This document shows positions 4,629-10,703 of a DNA stretch of 10,703 bases, one piece after another. The translations under genes were made by a program, and so were the position numbers. The notes beneath the pieces were generated by a model, which was not told the DNA's origin, did not search any database, and worked only from the letters and a program-made list of their open reading frames with translations. Position 1 is the stretch's first letter, and every line of letters starts with the position of its first letter. The DNA is from Raineyella sp964402325 (GTDB lineage Bacteria > Actinomycetota > Actinomycetes > Propionibacteriales > Propionibacteriaceae), in assembly GCA_964402325.1 (NCBI GenBank), contig CAYOBI010000084.1:1-10703 (forward strand), given 5' to 3'.

Positions 4629-6914
4629 CGACTCGAACTTCCGCAGCCGCATCGAGTTCGTCACCACGAACACCGACGACAGCGACATCGCCAGGCCGGA
4701 GATCAGCGGGTTGAGCAGGCCGGCCGCCGCCAGCGGGATGGCGGCCACGTTGTAGGCGAAGGCCCAGACCAGGTTGCCGCGGATCGTCCGGAGCGTACGC
4801 CGCGACAGGGCGATGGCGTCCGGGATCACGTCGAGGCTCTTGCGGACCAGGATGATGTCGGCGGACTTCATCGCCACGTCGGTGCCGGTGACGACGGCCA
4901 GGCCCAGGTTCGCCGTCGCGAGCGCCGCCGCGTCGTTGATGCCGTCGCCGACCATGGCGACCCGTCGGCCCTCGGCCTGCAGCCGCTCGACCGTGGCGGC
5001 CTTGTCGGTGGGCAGCACCTCGGCGATCACCTCGTCGACCCCGACGGCGTCGCCGACGGCCCGGGCGGCCCGTTCGTGGTCGCCGGTGAGCAGCACCGTC
5101 CGCAGCCCCATCGCCTTCAGCCGGGCCACCGCTCCGGCGGCGGACTCCTTGATCCGGTCGCTGACCACGAACGCCCCGGCGACCCGCCCGTCGAGCGCGA
5201 GCACCACCCCGGTCCGGCCGTCCTCGGCGGCCGCGTCGAGGGCCGCGGCGACGTCGTCGGGCAGGGGGGCCCCGAGGTCGGCCATCAGCGCCGGGGCGCC
5301 GATGTGCACCCGGTTGGTCACCCCGTCGCGGAGCAGCCGGGCGTGGGCGCCGAGACCGGGCAGCGCGCCCGCCTCGACGATCGAGCCGACGGTCGCCGCC
5401 GGCTCGGCCGCCTCGGCTGCGTCGACGATCGCGCGGGCGATCGGGTGCTCGGAGTGCCGCTCGACGGCCGCAGCCAGGGCCAGCAGCCCGGCCTCGTCGG
5501 CGAGAGGCCCGCCGGCGGCCAGCACCGTACGTTCCACCGCCATCCGCCCGGTGGTGAGGGTGCCGGTCTTGTCCAGAACGACGGTGTCGATGGCGCCGCT
5601 GGCCTCGAGCGCGTCCGGGCCCTTGATCAGGATGCCGAGCTGGCCGCCGCGGCCGACGCCGACCATCAGCGCGGTCGGGGTGGCCAGGCCGAGGGCGCAG
5701 GGGCAGGCGATGATGAGCACCGACAGCGCGGCGCTGAACGAGGTCCGCGGGCCGGCGCCGGACAGGAACCAACCGGCCAGCGTGAGCAGCGCGATGCCGA
5801 TCACGGTCGGGACGAACACCGCCACGACCTTGTCGACCAGGGTCTGGACCCGCGCCTTGCGGGCCTGCGCCTGGTCGGCGGTGGCGGCCATCTGGGCCAT
5901 CTGGGTGTGCGCGCCGACCTGGCGGGCCTCGACGATCAGCGCGCCGGTGGTGTTGATGGTGCCGCCGAGCACCCGGTCGCCCTCGGCGACCTGTTCGGGG
6001 ATCGGTTCGCCGGTCATCATCGAGGTGTCGACGGCGGAGTGGCCGACGACGACGGCACCGTCGGTGGCGATCCGCTCGCCGGGCCGGACCAGGAAGCGCT
6101 CCCCCACCTGCAGCTCGCCGAGCGGGACGACCACCTCGTGGCCGTCGCGGATCACCCGGACGGTCGTCGGGGCGAGGTCACCGAGCGCGCTGAGCACGCT
6201 GCGGGCGGACCGTTTCGAGCGGGCCTCGAAGTAGCGTCCGGCGAGCAGGAACGTGGTGACGGCGGAGGCGACCTCGAGGTAGAGCGAGTCGGCGCCGGAC
6301 GGGGTGATGCCGTAGCCGAGCCAGTAGCCGGACCGGTCCGGGGCGCCGAGGAGGATCGAGATCACCGACCAGCTGAACGCGGCGAGGACGCCGAGGGAGA
6401 CCAGGGTGTCCATGCTGGTCGAGCCGTGCCGCAGGTTGCGCCAGGCGGCCCGGTGGAAGGGCAGCGCGGCCCAGAAGACGACCGGCAGGGACAGCGCGAC
6501 GAGCAGCCACTCCCAGCCGGGGAACCGCATCTGCGGGGTGAGCGCCAGCACGATCGCGACGTCGCCCAGCGGCACGGTGAGGAAGGCGGCGACGACCAGC
6601 CGGTTGCGCAGCATCCGGACCCGGTCGTCGGCGGCGGTCGACTCCTCGCCCTCGCGGACCTCGGCGGCGCCGTACCCGGCCTTCTCGACGGTGGCGATCG
6701 CCTCGTCGGCGCGGGCCGGGTCGAGGCCGGTGACGACGGCCCGTTCGGTGGCGTAGTTGACGGTGGCGCGCACGCCGTCCATCTTGTTCAGCTTGCGCTC
6801 GATCCGGTTGGCACAGGCCGCGCAGGTCATCCCGGAGATGTCGAGCTCGATCCGCTGGTCCAGCCCGCCGTACGTGAGGAGGGTTTCCCTCGCGTCGCTG
6901 GTGTCGGTGCTCAC
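4614..6914 (-). CDS. copA: Copper-translocating P1B-type ATPase (CopA-type)
   Basis: This 766-residue inner-membrane pump exports Cu+ from the cytoplasm using ATP. In order it shows an N-terminal heavy-metal-associated domain with GMTCAAC (28-34; C31 and C34 bind copper), paired membrane helices, the actuator motif TGEP (301-304), the transmembrane metal site CPC (404-406), the phosphorylation site DKTGT (448-452, D448), the nucleotide-domain motif HP (490-491), GDGIND (656-661), and the last two helices with YN (721-722) and MSLSS (743-747). CPC plus YN and MxxSS is the Cu+ signature of P1B-1 ATPases, which argues against Zn/Cd/Pb specificity. The start is GTG 6914, with GGAGG (6923-6927) 8 bases upstream. 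It overlaps the stop of the CopD-CtaG gene by 4 bp (GTGA), so it is translationally coupled. The family is certain. Whether it serves detoxification or oxidase metallation is open, so the symbol copA is by type only. Confidence 0.93.
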   Translation of the reverse strand: MSTDTSDARETLLTYGGLDQRIELDISGMTCAACANRIERKLNKMDGVRATVNYATERAVVTGLDPARADEAIATVEKAGYGAAEVREGEESTAADDRVRMLRNRLVVAAFLTVPLGDVAIVLALTPQMRFPGWEWLLVALSLPVVFWAALPFHRAAWRNLRHGSTSMDTLVSLGVLAAFSWSVISILLGAPDRSGYWLGYGITPSGADSLYLEVASAVTTFLLAGRYFEARSKRSARSVLSALGDLAPTTVRVIRDGHEVVVPLGELQVGERFLVRPGERIATDGAVVVGHSAVDTSMMTGEPIPEQVAEGDRVLGGTINTTGALIVEARQVGAHTQMAQMAATADQAQARKARVQTLVDKVVAVFVPTVIGIALLTLAGWFLSGAGPRTSFSAALSVLIIACPCALGLATPTALMVGVGRGGQLGILIKGPDALEASGAIDTVVLDKTGTLTTGRMAVERTVLAAGGPLADEAGLLALAAAVERHSEHPIARAIVDAAEAAEPAATVGSIVEAGALPGLGAHARLLRDGVTNRVHIGAPALMADLGAPLPDDVAAALDAAAEDGRTGVVLALDGRVAGAFVVSDRIKESAAGAVARLKAMGLRTVLLTGDHERAARAVGDAVGVDEVIAEVLPTDKAATVERLQAEGRRVAMVGDGINDAAALATANLGLAVVTGTDVAMKSADIILVRKSLDVIPDAIALSRRTLRTIRGNLVWAFAYNVAAIPLAAAGLLNPLISGLAMSLSSVFVVTNSMRLRKFESGTRR

Positions 6915-8989
6915 CGGGACAGCCTCCGTTCGTCCGTCCGGCGGTCCCGGTCACGCTGGGCCAGCTCGGCGAGCATGTCGTTGTAGGCGTCGAAGGAGTC
7001 GTCCAGGCCGTTGTCCTGGGCCCGGTCGAGCCGCTTGGCCTCCCGCGAGTCGGCCTGGAACCACTGGATGCTGAGCGCCAGGATGACGATCAGCAGCGGC
7101 ACCTCGCCGACGATCCAGGTGATCTGCCCGGCGATCACCTGGTCGGCCAGCAGGTCCGGGATCCAGGGCACGTCGATCGCCCGGTAGAACGGCTCGCCGA
7201 TCAGCTGGGAGGCCTGCAGGATGAACACGGCGAACAGCGCGTGGAACGGCATCACGCCGATCACCAGGGCGAGCCGGCCCATGTGCGGCAGGTTGGTCCA
7301 CTTGTCGACGCCGGCGACCATGTCGAAGAACAGGTAACCGGTGACCATGAACCACAGCAGCATCAGCTGGTGGGCCCAGTGGTAGCGCATCAGCCACGGG
7401 AAGATCGGGGTCAGGTAGACGAGGAACAGCGAACTGGCGTACAGCAGCCAGACCACCAGCGGGTTGAGCACCTTGCGCAACGGGCGGTAGTCGTGCAGGG
7501 CGACGGTCACGTCGCGCGGACCGAGCATCTGGCCCTTCGGGTGCGGCCGGCCGGCGGCCTGCACCAGCGAGACCGGCCCGCCGAGCAGGCAGAGGACCGG
7601 GACCAGCATGTTCACGGTCATGTGCACCAGCATGTGCCAGGAGTACTGGACGGTGGAGTACTCCCACAGCCCGGCGGTGGCGAGGTAGAGCACCAGCACC
7701 CAGCCCAGCGTCCAGAACACGGTCCGGTACCAGTGCCAGTGGCCGCCCCTGGCGTGCACGCGGTGGACGCCCCAGTAGTACGCGCCGAGGGCGAGCACGG
7801 TCAGGCCGACCCACAGCAGGTTCGGCCGGCCGAGGGCGGCGATCCGGGCGGCGGTGGAGGGCAGGTCGACCTGGTAGCCGAGGTAGTTGACCTGGATCGA
7901 CTGCGGGATCAGGAACCGTGGCGAGGGGATGTGGTTCTCGGCCACCCGCAGCGTGACGTACGCGATGCCGATCAGCACGTCGCGCAGCGCCGAGCGGGCG
8001 GCGATGGCCGGGGTGGTCCGGGCCGGGTCGGCCTCGCCGCGCAGCAGGCGCCACAGCCAGCTGAGGGCCAGCAGCCCGAGGGTGACGAAGATGCCGATCG
8101 TCGCCAGCCCGTACGCGCTGCCGGTGATCGGGTGGCCGGCGAGCTGCTGCCAGGCGACGACGGCGTGGCCGGCGACGGTGACCAGCAGCAACAGCGGCAC
8201 GGCCTTCTGGTAGCGGCGCAGCCGGTCGATCGCGGTGGCCGCCGAGTCGGGCGCGGTGAGGTCGTTCGCCCGCAGCACCACGGCGACCGCAGCGGCGCCG
8301 AGCGGCGCCCAGGCGAGCGACAGCCAGATCGCCGAGTCGGTGGCCCAGTCGTGGTTCTGGCCGACCGAGACGTTGCCGGTGGCGGTGACGAAGGTGGTGG
8401 CCAGCGTGCCGGCCAGGAAGAGCAGGACGTACGCGGCGTACGACCGGGAGGTGTAGGCGACGACGACGATGACCAGCGCCACCAGCATCGACGCGAACCA
8501 GGCGAGCGCGGCGGTGGTGCTGGTGATGAAGTCCCACCAGGTGGCGGGCGTCAGGGCGTACGCCAGGGGGACGCCGTTGACGTACGCGCCGTTGGCGGCG
8601 GTCTGCACCAGCGAGGCCCAGAACCACAGCTGGGCGGCGCGGCCGACCCAGTGCCGCAGCCGGTCCCCGACCGGGGTGAGGTGGTAGGTCCCGGCGACCG
8701 GGGTGAAACCGATGATCGCCATCAGGCCGCCGAGGGTGGCCAGCCCGGCGAGTCGGGCGGCGAGGTCGCCGAAGCCTGACACGAAGCCGGTGAACGCGTC
8801 GGTCTCGGGGCGGGCCGGCAGCGGCGGCTGACCGGCGAGGTGGCGCATCACCAGCCAGATCGTGACGATCGCGGCGAGGACCGTGATCCCGAGGGCCACC
8901 CTGGCGACGGGACCGAGGGCCGCCCGACGGGTCGGGGCTGCCGTGGGGTCCGGGGCGCTCGGGGGCGGGGACAGGCGGGGATCGGACAC
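6911..8989 (-). CDS. CopD-CtaG fusion, copper/cytochrome c oxidase assembly membrane protein
   Basis: This is a 692-residue polytopic membrane protein with about 15 predicted helices. The N-terminal half (helices at about 30-50, 78-96, 121-137, 157-180, 184-201, 220-239, 263-280, 292-313) looks like the CopD copper-transport family. The C-terminal half (about 389-644) looks like caa3-type CtaG, including SWHMLVHM (450-457; H452, M453, H456, M457), YHWAH (536-540) and FHALF (582-586), all candidate copper ligands. CtaG proteins help insert copper into cytochrome c oxidase, and CopD-CtaG fusions are typical of actinobacteria. A charged cytoplasmic-looking tail follows (645-692). GTG 8989 (VSDPRLS) is chosen because it is preceded by a purine-rich AAAGAGAAA stretch; the open frame to 9109 adds 40 Arg/Pro/Gly-rich residues that look non-coding. 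It is the first gene of a two-gene operon with the Cu+ ATPase. Confidence 0.88.
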   Translation of the reverse strand: MSDPRLSPPPSAPDPTAAPTRRAALGPVARVALGITVLAAIVTIWLVMRHLAGQPPLPARPETDAFTGFVSGFGDLAARLAGLATLGGLMAIIGFTPVAGTYHLTPVGDRLRHWVGRAAQLWFWASLVQTAANGAYVNGVPLAYALTPATWWDFITSTTAALAWFASMLVALVIVVVAYTSRSYAAYVLLFLAGTLATTFVTATGNVSVGQNHDWATDSAIWLSLAWAPLGAAAVAVVLRANDLTAPDSAATAIDRLRRYQKAVPLLLLVTVAGHAVVAWQQLAGHPITGSAYGLATIGIFVTLGLLALSWLWRLLRGEADPARTTPAIAARSALRDVLIGIAYVTLRVAENHIPSPRFLIPQSIQVNYLGYQVDLPSTAARIAALGRPNLLWVGLTVLALGAYYWGVHRVHARGGHWHWYRTVFWTLGWVLVLYLATAGLWEYSTVQYSWHMLVHMTVNMLVPVLCLLGGPVSLVQAAGRPHPKGQMLGPRDVTVALHDYRPLRKVLNPLVVWLLYASSLFLVYLTPIFPWLMRYHWAHQLMLLWFMVTGYLFFDMVAGVDKWTNLPHMGRLALVIGVMPFHALFAVFILQASQLIGEPFYRAIDVPWIPDLLADQVIAGQITWIVGEVPLLIVILALSIQWFQADSREAKRLDRAQDNGLDDSFDAYNDMLAELAQRDRDRRTDERRLSR
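6923..6927 (-). promoter_or_regulatory. Ribosome binding site of the copper ATPase, inside the upstream gene
   Basis: GGAGG on the minus strand lies within the last codons of the CopD-CtaG gene, 8 bases before the GTG start of the ATPase. It fixes the start at 6914 and the 4-base GTGA stop/start overlap, supporting coupled translation of the two genes. Confidence 0.6.
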
Positions 8990-9018
8990 GGTTTCTCTTT
9001 CTGGTCGAGCTCCGCAAC

Positions 9019-9024
9019 AGGCTA
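9019..9024 (-). promoter_or_regulatory. Possible -10 box for the copper operon
   Basis: On the minus strand TAGCCT fits the actinobacterial TANNNT -10 pattern and is preceded by GGGG. It would give a leader of roughly 20-25 bases before the GTG at 8989. I see no convincing -35 box and no clear palindromic copper-sensor (CsoR-type) operator nearby, so this is a weak call. Confidence 0.3.
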
Positions 9025-9031
9025 CCCCGGG

Positions 9032-9057
9032 CCGCTGGGACCGGCCCTGTCCCGCGG
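9032..9057 (-). terminator. Hairpin downstream of the GH76 gene
   Basis: On the minus strand, CCGC plus GGGAC pairs with GTCCC plus GCGG around a 7-base loop, with one bulged A. It lies between the GH76 stop (9120) and the copper operon, so it may end the GH76 transcript. It also sits just upstream of the possible -10 box at 9019-9024 and could be regulatory instead. There is no T-run. Confidence 0.35.
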
Positions 9058-9119
9058 GGACCGGACCGGGCGGACGTGCCGCACAGCGGCGTGGTGCGAC
9101 CGACGTCACACCGGCACCG

Positions 9120-10340
9120 TCACCCGGGACAGCGGGTGGCGGCCTCCAGCAGCATCCAGGCCCCCGTCTGGACCGACAGGTCCCGCTCGGGCAGTGCCAT
9201 CGGGTCGGACCGTCGGGGGATCCGGGCGCCGATCCGTGGGTCGGGGCCGAACCACAGGTCCGGGCCCTGTCGCGCCCGGTGCTCCCAGACCGCGTCGGCG
9301 GTGCTGGTCACCAGGGTGGCGGCGAGGCACCGGGCGGACCGGGCGGCATCGGTGTCGCCGGGCAGGTCGGTCGCGACCAGGGCCAGGTAGCGGGCGAGGA
9401 TCCCGCGGAACAACCCCTCGTCGCCGCCCTGCTCGGCCCGCCCCTGGTACCCGACCAGGACGTGCCCCTCGGACATCGCCCGGTCCACCGCCTCGACCAG
9501 CGCCAGCACCCGGGCCGCGGTGTCCGCGACGTCCACGTCCGCGACGTCCGTGTCCCGGCCCGCGACGGCCGAGGCCCGGTCGAGCGCTGCCCGGAGCACC
9601 GCGACCTCGGCGCCGAGCAGCACGCCCTGGTTGTAGGTGTAGAAGGTGCGGTCGACCAGCCAGGGCGCCCTGCCGGACGGGTCGGGGCGGATGCCGTCGA
9701 CCACCAGGCCCGTCGCCTCGTCGAGGTAGCGCGCCCGCATCCAGGCCAGCGCCCGGCGGGCCCGGTCGAGGCGGCCGCGGCGGGCCAGCAGGATCGTCAT
9801 CGGTCCGTTGGCCGGGGCGTTGCGGAACGCGTCGCCGAGGCGCCACGGGATGCCGCCGCCGAGCGGCCGCTCGTCCCAGCCGCCCTCCAGCCGGGCGACG
9901 ACCCGGTCCACCGCGAGCGTCCGGGGACCGCGGGCTCCGGTGACGTGCCGGGCGGGGACGACGAGGCCCTGCTCGCGCTCCATCCGGTCCAGCGCGAGGC
10001 CCAGCCAGGCGTTGTCGTCGTAGTACCGGTTGAGCCAGCCGACGCCGTTGCGGACCGCCATCGCCGCCGGCCAGCGGGCGATCAGCCGGCGTCGGGCCGG
10101 GGTGGGGTCGCGCAGCTGGGCGTCGAGCAGGCAGTCCAGGACATGCGCCTGCCACCAGTAGTGGAAGCTGGCGAACGACCGCTCCGCCGGGGTCGGCGGG
10201 TGCGCCGCCCAGGCCAGCCGGGTCCACGGGGTGAGCCAGGGCCGGTGCAGGTGGCGGCCGGTGACGGACCGCTCCGCCGCCGCGGCCCGGGCGGCCCGGG
10301 TGTCGGCGGCGTCGCCCACGGGTGGCCTGGCGGCGGGCAT
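9120..10340 (-). CDS. Glycoside hydrolase family 76 protein (alpha-1,6-mannanase family), cytoplasmic
   Basis: This 406-residue protein of GH76, an (alpha/alpha)6-barrel family that hydrolyses alpha-1,6-mannosidic bonds, shows the diagnostic catalytic pair in RYYDDNAWLGLAL (about 105-117; D108 and D109). It also has family-type segments FHYWWQAHVLDCLLDAQ (about 59-75), FRNAPANGPM (172-181) and YTYNQGVLLGAEV (234-246). No signal peptide or membrane helix is visible; the N-terminus is Ala/Arg/Asp-rich. An acidic DVADVDVADT insertion comes from a short tandem repeat. The start is uncertain: ATG 10340 lies 4 bases after the upstream gene's stop, while GTG 10367 would overlap that gene by 23 bases; neither has a good Shine-Dalgarno sequence. 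It is almost certainly co-transcribed with the aldo/keto reductase. The family is sure; the substrate is not. Confidence 0.85.
   Translation of the reverse strand: MPAARPPVGDAADTRAARAAAAERSVTGRHLHRPWLTPWTRLAWAAHPPTPAERSFASFHYWWQAHVLDCLLDAQLRDPTPARRRLIARWPAAMAVRNGVGWLNRYYDDNAWLGLALDRMEREQGLVVPARHVTGARGPRTLAVDRVVARLEGGWDERPLGGGIPWRLGDAFRNAPANGPMTILLARRGRLDRARRALAWMRARYLDEATGLVVDGIRPDPSGRAPWLVDRTFYTYNQGVLLGAEVAVLRAALDRASAVAGRDTDVADVDVADTAARVLALVEAVDRAMSEGHVLVGYQGRAEQGGDEGLFRGILARYLALVATDLPGDTDAARSARCLAATLVTSTADAVWEHRARQGPDLWFGPDPRIGARIPRRSDPMALPERDLSVQTGAWMLLEAATRCPG
9522..9551 (-). repeat. Tandem 15-bp repeat inside the GH76 gene
   Basis: Two adjacent 15-bp units (9522-9536 and 9537-9551) agree at 13 of 15 positions and encode the acidic DVADV-type insertion of the GH76 protein. 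The length is a multiple of three, so the frame is kept. It looks like a recent in-frame duplication in a surface loop. Confidence 0.65.
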
Positions 10341-10344
10341 CGCG

Positions 10345-10703
10345 TCAGGCCCGGGTGAGCCAGTCACACAGGGCGTCGCCGGCGGCCGGGACCAGATGCT
10401 CCAGCCGTGTCACCTCCGCCGCGGTCAGCGCCGGGGCATCGCCCTGTCCCATCACCTCGACGAGTTCCTCAGCCGTCTCGACGCCGACCGCGATCGCGGT
10501 CACCCAGGGCTGGGCCGCGGCGTACGCCAAGCAGAGGTCGACCGGTCCGGTGCGGCCGAGCGTGGGGGCCGCGGCGGTGACGGCCGCCCGCAGCCCGGCC
10601 GCCTCGGCGGCGATGGCGGCGGGCACGTCGCCGCCGAGCGCGGCATCGGTGGTCAACACACCTTGGCCGAACACCCCGTGCACCGTCACGACGACGCCCG
10701 CGG
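10345..10703 (-). CDS. Aldo/keto reductase, C-terminal part (5' end outside the window)
   Basis: The frame is open to the window edge, so only the last 119 or so residues are seen and the start lies beyond 10703. The visible part carries the C-terminal aldo/keto reductase pattern: a VFGQGVL strand-turn, then DLCLAYAAAQPWVTAIAVGVETAEEL, the (beta/alpha)8-barrel segment that helps bind NAD(P)H, and a final helix ending CDWLTRA. The catalytic Tyr, Asp, Lys and His would all lie in the missing part, so activity cannot be judged. The valine (GTG) at 10687-10689 is internal, not a start, because the family match continues upstream of it. The stop is 4 bases before ATG 10340 of the GH76 gene, so the two probably form one operon. 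Confidence 0.7.
   Translation of the reverse strand, partial: AGVVVTVHGVFGQGVLTTDAALGGDVPAAIAAEAAGLRAAVTAAAPTLGRTGPVDLCLAYAAAQPWVTAIAVGVETAEELVEVMGQGDAPALTAAEVTRLEHLVPAAGDALCDWLTRA

Noticed and set aside
3950..4714. Plus-strand frame overlapping the LAGTG protein gene
   Set aside because: It is out of frame with the signal peptide and sorting signal. Its translation is Arg/Gly-rich noise crossing the terminator hairpin.
5076..6986. Long plus-strand open frame (636 codons) opposite the copper ATPase
   Set aside because: The codon usage is a mirror of the real gene, the product is Gly/Arg/Asp-rich with no recognisable domain, and no ribosome site is present.
7241..8779. Plus-strand open frame (512 codons) opposite the CopD-CtaG gene
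   Set aside because: It is a shadow of a well-supported multi-helix membrane protein; the translation is hydrophilic and low-complexity.
9019..9060. CsoR/RicR-type copper operator before the copper operon
   Set aside because: A TACCCC stretch is present, but the matching inverted half with GGGGTA spacing is not, so no operator can be supported.
8990..9109. 40-codon upstream extension of the CopD-CtaG frame
   Set aside because: The composition is typical of non-coding GC-rich sequence and it would cover the likely -10 box and hairpin. The purine-rich site before GTG 8989 supports the shorter form.
8862..10358. Plus-strand open frame (498 codons) opposite the GH76 gene
   Set aside because: It is an antisense shadow. 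The minus-strand frame carries the GH76 catalytic Asp pair and other family segments.

Overview
The window is a GC-rich (about 70% by eye) stretch of actinobacterial chromosome. The organism is probably in or near the Propionibacteriales. Four things support this: strong G/C third-position codon bias, GTG starts, a CopD-CtaG fusion protein of actinobacterial type, and an LAXTG sortase signal. The order-level placement is inference. There are no RNA genes, insertion sequences, phage genes or CRISPR arrays. Eight protein genes fill nearly all of the sequence; the last is cut by the window edge.

Layout. (1) 14-808, minus: a membrane-anchored protein with a Thr/Ala/Ser-rich stalk and a C-terminal LAS/M15-like zinc-peptidase-type domain. 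It has a recognisable promoter and a TCACA direct repeat in front. (2) 809-1038: a divergent regulatory region with that promoter, a perfect DnaA-box-like nonamer and a short palindrome. (3) 1039-1359, plus: a small DUF2853 protein behind a very strong Shine-Dalgarno sequence. (4) 1377-3929, minus: a Ski2-like DExH helicase with a C-terminal DUF3516 region, convergent with the DUF2853 gene. (5) 3930-4121: a divergent intergenic region with a 9-bp perfect inverted repeat. (6) 4122-4601, plus: a small secreted Pro/Ser/Thr-rich protein ending in an LAGTG sorting signal, a probable substrate of a class E sortase. (7) 4614-8989, minus: a two-gene copper operon. A CopD-CtaG fusion membrane protein (cytochrome oxidase copper delivery) is translationally coupled by a GTGA overlap to a CopA-type Cu+ P1B-ATPase. 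(8) 9120-10703, minus: the 3' end of an aldo/keto reductase gene followed almost directly by a GH76 (alpha-1,6-mannanase-family) gene with no signal peptide.

How they fit together. The copper pair is the clearest functional unit. Copper-ATPase transport tied to a CtaG partner suggests provision of copper to the aa3 oxidase as much as detoxification; no copper sensor gene or copper chaperone gene lies alongside. The peptidase-like protein and the sortase substrate both belong to the cell envelope but are not in one operon. Both convergent gene pairs end in a GC-rich hairpin whose loop holds the stop codon of the minus-strand gene. I found no sign of a new multi-gene defence or mobile system. 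The most interesting leads are the regulatory repeat in front of the peptidase gene, the LAGTG protein, the coupled copper operon and the hairpin in front of the helicase.
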